A stretch of DNA of 64,000 nt. It comes from Dyadobacter tibetensis Y620-1 (GTDB taxonomy: Bacteria > Bacteroidota > Bacteroidia > Cytophagales > Spirosomataceae). Made by a program: the position numbers and the translations under genes. The stretch is from the NCBI RefSeq assembly GCF_000566685.1, contig NZ_AZQN01000004.1, positions 310,001 to 374,000 on the forward strand. Direction: 5' to 3'. This document shows, piece by piece, positions 8,303 to 17,189 of the stretch. The first letter of the stretch is position 1, and each line of letters opens with the position of its first letter. A model generated the notes under the pieces. That model had not been told where the DNA came from and did not search any database. It worked only from the letters and a program-made list of their open reading frames with translations.

Positions 8303-8400
8303 ATTCCTCCTGCCCTTCTTCCCGAACCTCAGGCAGGGCAAGGTGCTGAGGATGCTAGCATCCAACCTGCCTGGCAGCTATCAACATTCAAAAGGGAAGT
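8303..8400. repeat. palindrome-rich element between tenA and the next gene
   Basis: Nested dyads within about 100 bases: TGCCCT (8311-8316) with AGGGCA (8335-8340); CAGGCAGG (8330-8337) with CCTGCCTG (8366-8373); a perfect 14-base palindrome GGATGCTAGCATCC (8350-8363); and CCTCAG (8327-8332) with CTGAGG (8346-8351) as an alternative pairing. No gene function explains it; it resembles an intergenic repeat such as a REP or MITE. Only one copy is in the window, so repeat status is inferred. Confidence 0.5.
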
Positions 8401-8426
8401 TATCCTTGTTATTGGCTCTCAAGACC

Positions 8427-9077
8427 TCATACGGGCCATTTTTCCATTTTATAAGCACTGTCCCAGAACATATATTCTAATTGACAAGCCCGGGTGAAGG
8501 CCACTTGCATTTCTTTCCTTTCTTCCGGAGATGCTTGCTGGCCAAGGTTCTCGCAAAGCCCGAGCATTCTGGTTACAGCCTGGGCAAATTCTTCTCCAGA
8601 ATAGGTATCAATCCAGCTTTGATAAGGATTGTTTCCTGCCGACTCCCCTACAATATAGTTTCCGACACGTTGATATATCCAGAAACAGGGTAATAGGGCC
8701 GCCACCGATATTGCGTACGAACTATAGTTTGCAGTGGCCAATAAATATTGGGTATACGAAAAAGCTGTAGGCGACATACCATCCGTACGATTGATAGCAT
8801 ATTCTTTAAAATAGGTATCATGCAAGGCTCTTTCGACGAGAATTGCATTTTGTGCAAAACCTAAGAAAGCCAGCAAGCTGTCCGCCTCCTGGGTCTTTGT
8901 TCCCGTTACGGCAAGGGCCTTTGAGAACTGATGCAAGTATAGCGAATCTTGATAGATATAGAAGGTAAATTGATCGGTCTTTAAGCTCCCATCCTTTAAC
9001 TCCTGGATAAATGGATGGGCTATAATTTTATCAAAAATGGGGGTATTTTCCTCCCATAAGGAATCTGTAAATTTCAT
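8427..9077 (-). CDS. tenA: TenA family aminopyrimidine aminohydrolase (thiaminase II)
   Basis: 216 residues, normal length. An all-helical TenA fold with the catalytic Cys in AALLPCFWIYQRVG (about residue 130), Tyr/Glu positions in FYIYQDSLYLHQF, and C-terminal YMFWDSAYKMEKW. It hydrolyses aminopyrimidine breakdown products of thiamine to HMP for salvage. Its ATG overlaps the thiD stop by one base (TAATG), making it the last gene of the thiM-thiE-thiD-tenA operon. Confidence 0.93.
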   Translation of the reverse strand: MKFTDSLWEENTPIFDKIIAHPFIQELKDGSLKTDQFTFYIYQDSLYLHQFSKALAVTGTKTQEADSLLAFLGFAQNAILVERALHDTYFKEYAINRTDGMSPTAFSYTQYLLATANYSSYAISVAALLPCFWIYQRVGNYIVGESAGNNPYQSWIDTYSGEEFAQAVTRMLGLCENLGQQASPEERKEMQVAFTRACQLEYMFWDSAYKMEKWPV

Positions 9078-9943
9078 TACTTTAAATACATTTTCTGTGG
9101 TGAGTAGGTATGATTTAAGGGCCCAGATCCATGTCCAGTGACTACGTCCTTACCCGCCTCAATAGCATCGGCAATATAGTTTTTGGCCATCAATACCGAC
9201 TCCATTAATGACAGATCCAAGGCGGAGTAGGTGGCTATTGCGGAAGAGAGTGTGCACCCCGTTCCATGCAAATTCTTACTATGAATATATGGCGTTTCCA
9301 GGAGCAGTGGATCACATTTGTCCTCCGCAAACACATCATATAGTTTATCTGCCACTAAATGGCCTCCTTTAAGCAAAACCGCCTGGCATCCTTTTTCCAC
9401 CATTTCGGCAGCCGCAGCCTGCATTTCCTTTTCCGATCGTATAGGGCGCCCTACTAGTATTTCCGCTTCATCCAGATTGGGGGTTATCAGGTGGACTCTT
9501 GGAAAGAGCAGTTCCCATAATGCGGCAATGGTTTTTTCCTCTATAAGTTTAGAACCACTCGTAGAGACCATAACCGGATCGAATACTATGAAGCGGGGAG
9601 CATATTTTTCGAGTGCCTCTGCGATTACCTGAGCAGCCTCGATCGTATTGACCATACCGATCTTCACTGCATCAATAATAAAATCATCGAATACAGCTTC
9701 CAGTTGACTTTTCAAAAAGGATCCGGGTACCCGATGAATGGCGGTAACGCCTAAGGTATTCTGGGCCGTCAGAGCTGTAATAGCTGACATGCCATAGCCC
9801 CCTAGTGCGGCAATAGTCTTCAAGTCGGCCTGTATGCCTGCCCCTCCACCACTATCGGATCCGGCAATGGTTAATACGGTTGGATATCTTTTCATATTGT
9901 TGAGAATCATTATCGACATATCAATAAATTCAGAGTGAGTCAT
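9077..9943 (-). CDS. thiD: hydroxymethylpyrimidine / phosphomethylpyrimidine kinase
   Basis: Phosphorylates HMP and HMP-P in thiamine synthesis. The ribokinase-fold signature is intact: VLTIAGSDSGGGAGIQADLK, GVTAIHRVPGSFLKSQLEAV, and the C-terminal anion-hole and catalytic Asp segment LHGTGCTLSSAIA. From ATG 9943 the product is 288 residues and overlaps the end of thiE by 14 bases; an internal ATG at 9895 (MKRYPTVLTIAG) gives the more usual N-terminus and a 34-base gap. I keep the longer start because every other junction in this operon overlaps, but the shorter one is a real alternative. Confidence 0.93.
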   Translation of the reverse strand: MTHSEFIDMSIMILNNMKRYPTVLTIAGSDSGGGAGIQADLKTIAALGGYGMSAITALTAQNTLGVTAIHRVPGSFLKSQLEAVFDDFIIDAVKIGMVNTIEAAQVIAEALEKYAPRFIVFDPVMVSTSGSKLIEEKTIAALWELLFPRVHLITPNLDEAEILVGRPIRSEKEMQAAAAEMVEKGCQAVLLKGGHLVADKLYDVFAEDKCDPLLLETPYIHSKNLHGTGCTLSSAIATYSALDLSLMESVLMAKNYIADAIEAGKDVVTGHGSGPLNHTYSPQKMYLK

Positions 9944-10577
9944 TGGTGCTTATTGCCTGGCTCAGACTTTCAGCTTCCCGAGCGGGCATTGGGGCACTAC
10001 AAATGGCCGATATTACGGCAATACCAGCCGCGCCACGCCTAATGGCTTCAGGAGCATTTTCCGCATTTACCCCTCCTATTACCAGGAGCCTGTGCCTACT
10101 ATTCCGGCGTATCCAGCTAAGCCCCTCCATTCCCCATGCCTTCTTGGTATCGGTTTTAGAAGGAGTGGCAAATAACGGACTCACAGCCAAATAGCTTAAA
10201 TCGAAATTTTCTGCTTCAAGAACATCTTCCTGCGTTTCGGCGGACAGTCCAATAATCTTACCTTCCGGAAGAAGGCGCCTTAGGTAGGAAATCGGCATAT
10301 CACTTTGCCCGACATGAACACCGTCGGCATCTACTGCCAAGGCAACGTCTACCCGATCGTTAATGATTAATGGAATTTGATACGGTATAAGAATCGCTTG
10401 GAGCCGCTGTGCCTGCTCTATAAATGCTCGTGTGTCAGCATTCTTTTCTCTTAACTGGACCATGTTTACCCCTCCCTGGATGGCCTCCTGAACCACCCAT
10501 TCCAACGACCGCCCTAAGCAGGCATTCTGGTCTGTTACCAGGCATAGTGTCAGGGGAGAACCTGCCTGGCTATACAT
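9930..10577 (-). CDS. thiE: thiamine-phosphate synthase
   Basis: 215 residues from ATG 10577. A TIM barrel with the ThiE residues visible: VTDQNACLGRSL, QLREKNADTRAF (diphosphate binding), INDRVDVALAVDADGVHVGQSDMP, GLSAETQEDV, and GVNAENAPEAIRRGAAGIAVISAI. It joins HMP-PP and thiazole phosphate. The ATG overlaps the thiM stop (ATGTATAG, 8 bases), which is why I choose it over the upstream ATG at 10613. Confidence 0.94.
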   Translation of the reverse strand: MYSQAGSPLTLCLVTDQNACLGRSLEWVVQEAIQGGVNMVQLREKNADTRAFIEQAQRLQAILIPYQIPLIINDRVDVALAVDADGVHVGQSDMPISYLRRLLPEGKIIGLSAETQEDVLEAENFDLSYLAVSPLFATPSKTDTKKAWGMEGLSWIRRNSRHRLLVIGGVNAENAPEAIRRGAAGIAVISAICSAPMPAREAESLSQAISTNDSL

Positions 10578-11373
10578 ATTCAAACTCGACAGAGGCCCTT
10601 TCTTCAAGTTCATGAGGCTGCAATGAAGCTAACTGATCCAGAAAACTCATTTGGAAACTTCCGGGGTGCTGGGCTAATTCATAGGCCCGGTCGCCGGCTA
10701 CACCCATCATCGCCGCAGCACTTATCGCCGCTAAAAAAGGGTCATTCTGAACAGCTGAAAAAGCCCCCGCTAAGGCTGAAGATGCGCAACCCATTCCTGT
10801 AACCCGAGTCATAATCTCATTCCCATTTCGTAAATAGGCAATTTTCCCCTCGCCTACTATCACATCGGTGGCCCCACTAACGGACACCACACAGGCGTAT
10901 TTCTTGGCCAGGCTCTGAGCCGCTGTCAGGGCATCGGTAGAAAATCCAGTGCTATCCACTCCTTTGGATTGAACCTGCTGACCTGCCAGGGACATAATCT
11001 CTGAAGCATTACCCCGAATAATGGTTGGCGAAGCTACGGAGAGCAATCTTTGCAAGGATTCATTACGAAAGCTGGTAGCACCAGCCCCTACCGGGTCCAA
11101 TATGATCGGGATATGAAGCGCATCCGCACGGGCCATGGCAATTTCCATACCCTCAATCCATTTCCCCGAGAGGGTTCCAATATTTATAACCAGAGCACCG
11201 GCATGACTCACCATTTCGGCCACTTCTTCTACAGCGTGCGCCATTACGGGTGAGGCTCCTACAGATAACAAAGCATTAGCCGTGAAATTCATCACCACAA
11301 AATTGGTTATATTATGAACCAAGGGTGCTTGATTCCGCAAATTGATAAGATCGTTTCCTAAATTAACTTCCAT
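10570..11373 (-). CDS. thiM: hydroxyethylthiazole kinase
   Basis: 267 residues from ATG 11373. Ribokinase-like ThiM with LVHNITNFVVMNFTANALLSVGASPVM at the N-terminus, ILDPVGAGATSFR and the catalytic RVTGMGCASSALAGAFSA loop. It phosphorylates the thiazole moiety for salvage. First gene of the salvage operon. The longer frame from 11427 adds 18 residues without family similarity. No thiC, thiG or thiS is nearby, so this locus handles salvage rather than de novo synthesis. I looked for a TPP riboswitch upstream and did not find the CUGAGA element. Confidence 0.94.
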   Translation of the reverse strand: MEVNLGNDLINLRNQAPLVHNITNFVVMNFTANALLSVGASPVMAHAVEEVAEMVSHAGALVINIGTLSGKWIEGMEIAMARADALHIPIILDPVGAGATSFRNESLQRLLSVASPTIIRGNASEIMSLAGQQVQSKGVDSTGFSTDALTAAQSLAKKYACVVSVSGATDVIVGEGKIAYLRNGNEIMTRVTGMGCASSALAGAFSAVQNDPFLAAISAAAMMGVAGDRAYELAQHPGSFQMSFLDQLASLQPHELEERASVEFEYV

Positions 11374-11697
11374 AGTGAAAGATATAGCTTTATATGAAAA
11401 ATATGGATGATTAGTCCTGAGGGCCATCCCTGTCCAGACTCTTTTAAGAAATATAGCAGTTTTAGTAGGAAGGGCTATGCTCTTTGGGTTCTATAAATGC
11501 CTTTGAGCTATTTTACTATTTATCTCTGCCATTCCTATCCGCTAAAGTAGTAGATTTGAAAAGATAAAAAAATCTAGCCGGCGGATAATCCGTAATCAAC
11601 ATCTCTGCTCAAGAAGATATTTGCCCTGAGCAAACTGGATATGGCCTCCGGCGACTCATCTCTAGTATTAAATTCAGTATTTTTAATTCCTTCATTC
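11374..11697. other. divergent intergenic region between thiM and hxpB
   Basis: 324 bases without a gene. It contains a consensus -7 element TAGATTTG at 11551-11558 on the plus strand, but no TTG at the expected spacing, so only a weak promoter for hxpB. No TPP riboswitch signature on the thiM side. Confidence 0.5.
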
Positions 11698-12366
11698 ATG
11701 ATAAAAGCTGCAATATTTGATATGGATGGACTGTTGATCGACTCCGAACCAATATGGGTAGAAGCTGCTAAACTGACCATGCAGAAAATAAATTTTGATC
11801 TAACCCAAGAAGTTCAACGCCAGACGACAGGATTGGCCTGCAAGTTATTTCTTGAGTATTGCCACAAAATACAACCCTGGAATACGCCTACTTTTGAGGA
11901 AATGGAAAAGGAAATCCTGAACTACGCGCACCATCATATTCTAGAAAAAGCTCTGCCTATGCCCGGGGCCTTAGAGCTTCTTAAAAAATTACATCAGAAA
12001 GGTATAAAGCTAGCCGTAGCTTCTGCTTCACATATGGAACTCATAGAAGGAGTTCTGGATCGTCTGAATATCAGAGACTATTTTCAGGTATGGCACTCGG
12101 GCACCTTAGAGGCTTTCACCAAGCCGCATCCGGCCGTGTACTTGACTACTGCTCAAAAACTCGGCTTACCACCTGCCCAATGTTTGGCTTTTGAAGATTC
12201 TTTCGCTGGACTGCAATCGGCACATTCCGCGGGGATGATCACTATTTCAGTACCAGCCCAGGAGGCTTACCATGACAAAAAATTTGATCTTGCTCATTAC
12301 AAACTGCAATCCCTGGAGCAGTTTTCTCTTCAGGATATTCAGCAGGAATTATACAAGGTATCATAA
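11698..12366 (+). CDS. hxpB: HAD-IA sugar-phosphate phosphatase (HxpB/YniC-like)
   Basis: 222 residues from ATG 11698. HAD motifs: AIFDMDGLLIDSEPIW (nucleophile Asp), VASASHMELIEGVLDRL (motif II), KPHPAVYL (Lys) and FEDSFAGLQSAHSAGM (motif IV). Along its length it tracks E. coli HxpB (2-deoxyglucose-6-phosphate phosphatase), including IQPWNTPT and the VPAQEA stretch. Family members dephosphorylate hexose phosphates and clear toxic analogues. The longer frame starting at 11641 adds 19 residues with no homology. Confidence 0.87.
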   Translation: MIKAAIFDMDGLLIDSEPIWVEAAKLTMQKINFDLTQEVQRQTTGLACKLFLEYCHKIQPWNTPTFEEMEKEILNYAHHHILEKALPMPGALELLKKLHQKGIKLAVASASHMELIEGVLDRLNIRDYFQVWHSGTLEAFTKPHPAVYLTTAQKLGLPPAQCLAFEDSFAGLQSAHSAGMITISVPAQEAYHDKKFDLAHYKLQSLEQFSLQDIQQELYKVS

Positions 12367-12485
12367 AGAAAGATGATTGCCCTGCAGGAGGAAACTGTCT
12401 CGTAAAATTTGTCAGGTATACTCAGACATGAGATGATGAATCCGCTCACCCCAATTTACTACAGCGGGTCGGAAATCGGAATAAG

Positions 12486-12522
12486 TCTGTCCGCCAAATT
12501 ATCAAGTAATTTGGCGGACAGA
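12486..12522. repeat. perfect 16-bp inverted repeat with 5-base loop
   Basis: Arms TCTGTCCGCCAAATTA (12486-12501) and its exact complement (12507-12522), loop TCAAG. There is no T-run on either side, so it is not a standard terminator. It lies 119 bases after hxpB and 120 before the next gene. It could be a transcript-end hairpin, an operator or a small repeat element. Confidence 0.8.
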
Positions 12523-12642
12523 TTAAAGTTCGTTCACAGAGAAGTACAAGCACTACTTTATTAATCGAATTGTAATTTATCACTGAAAATTTACAACCTA
12601 TACAAGATTTTTAGTGTCACTTGGGTCTAAGCCGGAGAACAT

Positions 12643-13095
12643 ATGACAGTAAAACTCAAAAAGGCCCTAGTGCTTCTCAACTTAACGATAGTAGCATGCA
12701 CGGGTCCATCTATAGATAAGCATACTGATGATTGGTTACATTACCGGGAAAGCAGAATTATCAATGACATTCCTTTAGCCAGGGTAAGGTTCTCGAGCCT
12801 TACCGACAGTCGCTGTCCAGACGGGGTTAATTGCTTTTGGGCAGGGAATGCTACGGTTGGGCTGGAGCTCACCGGAGCCAGCACAGAAGGAATCATCCGC
12901 AAACAAATAGAACTCTGTATAGGCCCATGCGATATGTCGGGAACTTCAGACTATCGATTTTCAGATACCCTCACCACTTCATTTGGAGACCAAAACTACC
13001 AGTTCATTTTACTGGGAGTAGTTCCTCCGCCAAAAACTGACAGCTTTGTCCCGGCCAAAGAATATGCCATTAAACTGAAAGTCGTACCGATATAG
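12643..13095 (+). CDS. conserved secreted lipoprotein, function unknown
   Basis: 150 residues. The signal peptide ends in a lipobox (TIVAC, Cys about residue 19). The mature domain contains SRCPDGVNCFWAGNATVGLEL, a motif I recognise from a Bacteroidota family of unknown function, plus a second Cys pair (ELCIGPC), suggesting two disulfides in a beta-rich fold. A clear ribosome-binding site (GGAG, 5 bases before the ATG) supports the start. It ends 12 bases before the convergent permease. Confidence 0.75.
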   Translation: MTVKLKKALVLLNLTIVACTGPSIDKHTDDWLHYRESRIINDIPLARVRFSSLTDSRCPDGVNCFWAGNATVGLELTGASTEGIIRKQIELCIGPCDMSGTSDYRFSDTLTTSFGDQNYQFILLGVVPPPKTDSFVPAKEYAIKLKVVPI

Positions 13096-13107
13096 TGAAG
13101 TGTTGAC

Positions 13108-14793
13108 TTATTGAGCCAGTTTACTTTTCCTATATCCGTAGGCAAAATAAATTATCAAACCAATAAGCAACCATATCAAAAAGATAAACCAGTTGGAAGA
13201 TCCCAGTTCAGTCATCAGATAGAGGTTAGTTAAAATACCGGCCACAGGGAGTAAAGAAAAACGGAATTTGAAACTGAGAACTGATAATACGATCCAGGTA
13301 ATCCAGAAAACTATCGTTAATAATTTATGCTCAATGACATCCATGATGGTGAGTTCACTCCATTCTTTTAGTGTGTCCTGACCATAGAAGAATAAGGCCA
13401 TTACCGCCGCCACCAACAAAATACCTACCAAATATTTCCCATTGATATAAGGAACCCTAAACTTCGATTTTGCAGATAGTCCGGTGTGGTCTAAATAGAG
13501 AACCCCTCCACAAACCAGGATAAAGGCAAAGAATGTCCCCACACTAGTTAAGTCTACAAAAAAGTCCATTTTGAAGAAGAGAGCTGGAATGGCCACTACG
13601 AATCCGGTAACAATGGTAGCAAAGGACGGAGTATGGTACTTAGGATGAATTTTAGAAAACTTTTTCCATAGCAAGCCGTCGCGACTCATGGTCATCCATA
13701 TTCTAGGCTGGCCAAGCTGATATACCAGTAGCGCACTCGTAATAGCGATCACCGAGCTTACTGAGATCAAACCAGCCATAAAATCTAACCCGACATATTC
13801 AAATACGAAAGCCAGAGGATCGTTAACGTTCAGTTCTTTATAATTGACCATTCCCGTTAAGACCAGGGTTATGAGTACGTATAATACGGTACAAATGATC
13901 AGACAGTATATCATGGCTTTGGGCATATCGCGCTGAGGATCCTTACATTCTTCCGCTGTAGTAGAAATAGAATCGAAGCCTATAAAGGCGAAGAAAACTG
14001 CGGCCACCCCACTAAGCACCCCTTTTACACCATTGGGAGCAAAAGGAGACCAGTTCTCAGGTTTCACGTAGAATGCACCTGCACAAATTACCAGAAGTAC
14101 CACGCCAATCTTTAAGACGACCATAAAGTTAGAGGCCGTCCGAGACTCCTTGATTCCCAGATAAACCAGCCAGGTAACCAGGCCTGTGATAATGCCGGCC
14201 GGTAGATCTAAAATAATGGGCATGCCACCAAGCCTTGGAGCCTCTTGATAAGCCAATGCGGCATATTGCTCACTACTGGATAGTGCTTGCATACCCAGCT
14301 CCTGCATTTTGGAAAAGGCTTCTGAAGCGGAGCCTGGATCCATGGTCAGATAGCCCGGTATATGAATCCCAAAACCTGAGAGCATACTTACGAAGTACTC
14401 CGACCAGGAAATGGCTACGACCATATTAGAAACGGCATACTCCAGGATAAGAGCCCAACCGATGATCCAGGCAAAAAACTCCCCAAAGGCTACATATGCA
14501 TAGGTATAGGCGCTTCCCGAAACCGGTACGGTACTGGCAAATTGTGCATAAGACAAGGCCGTAAATACGCAAGCGATTGCCGTAAAAACGAAAAGTAAGG
14601 ATACCGCAGGACCACCGTTAAAACTGGCTAGCCCAATCGTGCTGAAAATTCCTGCACCAACAATGGCGGCGATACCCAGAGACACCAAATCGCGAACTCC
14701 TAAAACCTTCTCCAACCCTCCCTCCGAATTATGGGCATCCTTAAGGATCTGATCAACTGACTTTTTGCGAAATAAGGAGGTATTTGGTTTCAT
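13108..14793 (-). CDS. APC family amino acid permease (cationic amino acid transporter-like)
   Basis: 561 residues, 12-14 membrane helices. The N-terminus shows the APC signature LVSLGIAAIVGAGIFSTIGLAS, followed by FASTVPVSGSAYTYAYVAFGEFFAWIIGWALILEY and, mid-protein, AVFFAFIGFDSISTTAEECKDPQRDMPKAM, the features of bacterial CAT-type transporters. A loop insertion (about residues 150-200) is longer than in the average member. Substrate cannot be assigned beyond amino acids. A 7-bp dyad (14867-14882) lies 74 bases upstream of the ATG. Confidence 0.88.
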   Translation of the reverse strand: MKPNTSLFRKKSVDQILKDAHNSEGGLEKVLGVRDLVSLGIAAIVGAGIFSTIGLASFNGGPAVSLLFVFTAIACVFTALSYAQFASTVPVSGSAYTYAYVAFGEFFAWIIGWALILEYAVSNMVVAISWSEYFVSMLSGFGIHIPGYLTMDPGSASEAFSKMQELGMQALSSSEQYAALAYQEAPRLGGMPIILDLPAGIITGLVTWLVYLGIKESRTASNFMVVLKIGVVLLVICAGAFYVKPENWSPFAPNGVKGVLSGVAAVFFAFIGFDSISTTAEECKDPQRDMPKAMIYCLIICTVLYVLITLVLTGMVNYKELNVNDPLAFVFEYVGLDFMAGLISVSSVIAITSALLVYQLGQPRIWMTMSRDGLLWKKFSKIHPKYHTPSFATIVTGFVVAIPALFFKMDFFVDLTSVGTFFAFILVCGGVLYLDHTGLSAKSKFRVPYINGKYLVGILLVAAVMALFFYGQDTLKEWSELTIMDVIEHKLLTIVFWITWIVLSVLSFKFRFSLLPVAGILTNLYLMTELGSSNWFIFLIWLLIGLIIYFAYGYRKSKLAQ

Positions 14794-14866
14794 CTATATG
14801 TGATTTCTTGATGCTAAAAAAGTTAAGCGATAAGGGCCTAAATGTAAGTAAATTATTGAACCAGTC

Positions 14867-14882
14867 TTGCTTTAAAAAGCAA
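14867..14882. promoter_or_regulatory. dyad upstream of the APC permease gene
   Basis: TTGCTTT (14867-14873), AA, AAAGCAA (14876-14882): perfect 7-bp arms, positioned like an operator for the minus-strand permease. The regulator is unknown. Confidence 0.35.
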
Positions 14883-15058
14883 AAATGCTGAATTTAACTA
14901 ATATACGTCAACAACTAACCCATAGAATATTCTGCTGAGCAACAAAAAAATTGAAATTATTCTAAAATATTGGGGAGCACGAAGACCAATCTACTTTCCA
15001 TGGATTTCCATAATTCCAAAATACTGTTAACTTTACCATCTACAATCACACCAGAAAG

Positions 15059-15850
15059 ATGCGCTTTTATTCCGTTACGCTTGGTTTGTTATGTTTTCCC
15101 CTATTACTACTGGGGAGTGTCACCGCTCAGAGCATCCAGTCATATACTCCTCTGCAAGCTCATTCACATAACGACTACCTCCGGGCCGAACCTTTCTGGG
15201 AAGCCTACCGTCAAGGTTTCGGTTCAATCGAAATCGACCTAGTGCTGCATAACGGCCAATTATATGTTGCTCACGACAGCTCCCAGATCGATGACGACAA
15301 GCGACTCGACAACCTCTATCTGAAGCCATTGAGCAAATTAATAAAGGGTGATCAATGGATAAAGGACGGACGAACCTCCCTACAGTTAATGATCGATTTG
15401 AAATCGGAGACTAAGGCTAGTATGGAAGCACTTAAGGAAGCATTGGGCCCCATGGAGAAATATTTGGCTCCTCATGGCCCCCTGAGGGTTGTCATCACGG
15501 GAAATATTCCCCACCCGGCTAGCTTTAAGGAATATCCGCTATATTTTTATTTTGATGGAAGGCCCGATATGTCTTACACGAAGTATCAATTAATGAGACT
15601 TGCATTAATCAGTCAAAATTTCAAAAACTACTCGCACTGGAATGGGGAAGGTGATATGACCCGGAAAGACCGACGTAGGATTGCCAGAACCGTGGAACAG
15701 GTGCACCTCAAAGGGAAGCCCATACGCTTCTGGGCTGCCCCAGATAATATTAACACTTGGAGAAAGCTCATGGAATTGCAAGTCGATTATCTGAATACCG
15801 ACCGTGTCATCGAACTGGGTGACTATTTACGCACCGCGCCTAAAGATTAA
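15059..15850 (+). CDS. exported PI-PLC / glycerophosphodiester phosphodiesterase-like protein
   Basis: 263 residues with a signal peptide (residues 1-23, cleaved after VTAQ). It shows the PLC-like TIM-barrel start LQAHSHNDYLRAEPFWEAYRQGFGSIEIDL, where His and the Glu/Asp pair bind metal and the phosphodiester, VAHDSSQI, and a later LMIDLKSE strand. It is related to the AIM6-like PLC family of Bacteroidota and fungi. The ethanolamine-type permease follows after 34 bases on the same strand, hinting that it may release head groups from glycerophospholipids. Exact substrate unknown. Confidence 0.78.
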   Translation: MRFYSVTLGLLCFPLLLLGSVTAQSIQSYTPLQAHSHNDYLRAEPFWEAYRQGFGSIEIDLVLHNGQLYVAHDSSQIDDDKRLDNLYLKPLSKLIKGDQWIKDGRTSLQLMIDLKSETKASMEALKEALGPMEKYLAPHGPLRVVITGNIPHPASFKEYPLYFYFDGRPDMSYTKYQLMRLALISQNFKNYSHWNGEGDMTRKDRRRIARTVEQVHLKGKPIRFWAAPDNINTWRKLMELQVDYLNTDRVIELGDYLRTAPKD

Positions 15851-15884
15851 TAATTATTTCTTTAACCCTAACTGTTAGTCCTAC

Positions 15885-17189
15885 ATGTCCCAAGAAACTA
15901 ATTCGTCATTAAAAAAAGTTTTAAAACCTATTCACCTTTGGGCCATTGCAGTTGGACTCGTTATTTCTGGAGAATATTTTGGATGGAATTACGGTTGGGG
16001 CGTTTCAGGAACAGTAGGTTTCCTGATTGCCACTCTGATCGTTACCGTTCTCTATATTACCTTTATCTATAGTTTTACGGAGCTTACCACCTCCATACCA
16101 CAGGCGGGCGGCCCCTTTGCCTATGCCCATAGAGCCTTTGGCTGGTGGGGAGGACTCATAGCCGGCTACGCAACCTTGGTCGAATTTTTGATTGCTCCTC
16201 CAGCCATCGCCTTCGCTCTGGGAAGTTACACCCACTTCCTGTACCCTTCCTTGAGTGTTTTACATGTGGCCTTAAGCTGTTATGTGATCTTTATAGGAAT
16301 AAATTTACTGGGAATCAAAGAGTCGGCAACCTTTTCACTGCTCATCACAATACTGGCTGTAATCGAATTGCTTGTATATATTGGTATCGTGGCTCCTCAT
16401 TTTTCATACGAAACTTTTGTGACAGATCCCATGCCTTTTGGATGGCCTGGTGTATTTGCTGCCTTGCCCTTTGCCATTTGGTTCTACCTGGCTATAGAGG
16501 GTGTGGCTATGGTAGCAGAAGAGGTAGAAGACCCAAGAAGAACCATATCTCTAGGATATATTTATGGCATTCTGACCTTAGTATTTCTGGCCCTGGGGGT
16601 GATGATTGTTACAGGAGGAATTACACATTGGAGCACCCTTAGTCAGATCGACTATCCCCTTCCTGCAGCCTTGGCCATTGTCTTAGGAAGCGATAATAGC
16701 TGGACTCACCTATTTGCCAGCCTAGGTTTATTTGGTTTGGTAGCTTCTTTTCATGGAACCATAATTGGATACTCCCGACAAATCTATGCATTGGCCAGGG
16801 CGGGTTATCTCCCACGTTTCCTCGGAATCGTTAATAAACGATACCAAACCCCACACTGGGCCCTACTAGCAGGGGGGGCTGTAGGCTGTGCTGCCTTAAT
16901 ACTTGGGCAAACGGACCAGGTTATCGTAGTTGCCGCTCTTGGAGCTATTGTTATGTATATGATCAGTATGGTAGCATTATTTGTACTCCGTCTGAAAGAA
17001 CCAAATATGGATCGGCCCTTTATTGCTCCTTTCTACCCCTATTTCCCGGCTATCGCCCTTATCCTGTCGGCCTTATGTCTGATTGCTATTGTCTATTACA
17101 ACCCATTTCTTAGCCTATATTTTTTTATTGGTCTTTTGATTGTCAGTGGCATTTTTACAATAAACAAAAGGTTTTTTACTCGATCTTAG
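15885..17189 (+). CDS. ethanolamine permease (APC superfamily)
   Basis: 434 residues, about 12 helices. The N-terminus LKPIHLWAIAVGLVISGEYFGWNYGWG and the following TELTTSIPQAGGPFAYAHRAFGWWGG are hallmarks of the ethanolamine permease (EatP) subgroup; FYLAIEGVAMVAEEVEDPRR marks the middle of the protein. It should take up ethanolamine through the inner membrane. No ethanolamine ammonia-lyase genes (eutBC) are in the window, so the fate of the substrate is not shown here. Confidence 0.85.
   Translation: MSQETNSSLKKVLKPIHLWAIAVGLVISGEYFGWNYGWGVSGTVGFLIATLIVTVLYITFIYSFTELTTSIPQAGGPFAYAHRAFGWWGGLIAGYATLVEFLIAPPAIAFALGSYTHFLYPSLSVLHVALSCYVIFIGINLLGIKESATFSLLITILAVIELLVYIGIVAPHFSYETFVTDPMPFGWPGVFAALPFAIWFYLAIEGVAMVAEEVEDPRRTISLGYIYGILTLVFLALGVMIVTGGITHWSTLSQIDYPLPAALAIVLGSDNSWTHLFASLGLFGLVASFHGTIIGYSRQIYALARAGYLPRFLGIVNKRYQTPHWALLAGGAVGCAALILGQTDQVIVVAALGAIVMYMISMVALFVLRLKEPNMDRPFIAPFYPYFPAIALILSALCLIAIVYYNPFLSLYFFIGLLIVSGIFTINKRFFTRS

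Noticed and set aside
8264-8365. N-terminal extension of the pyridoxamine-oxidase-like protein
   Set aside because: The added 34 residues are encoded by a palindrome-rich element and do not match the family, which starts normally at 8263.
11374-11697. TPP riboswitch upstream of thiM
   Set aside because: No CUGAGA or matching 3' half found by eye; only scattered short similarities.
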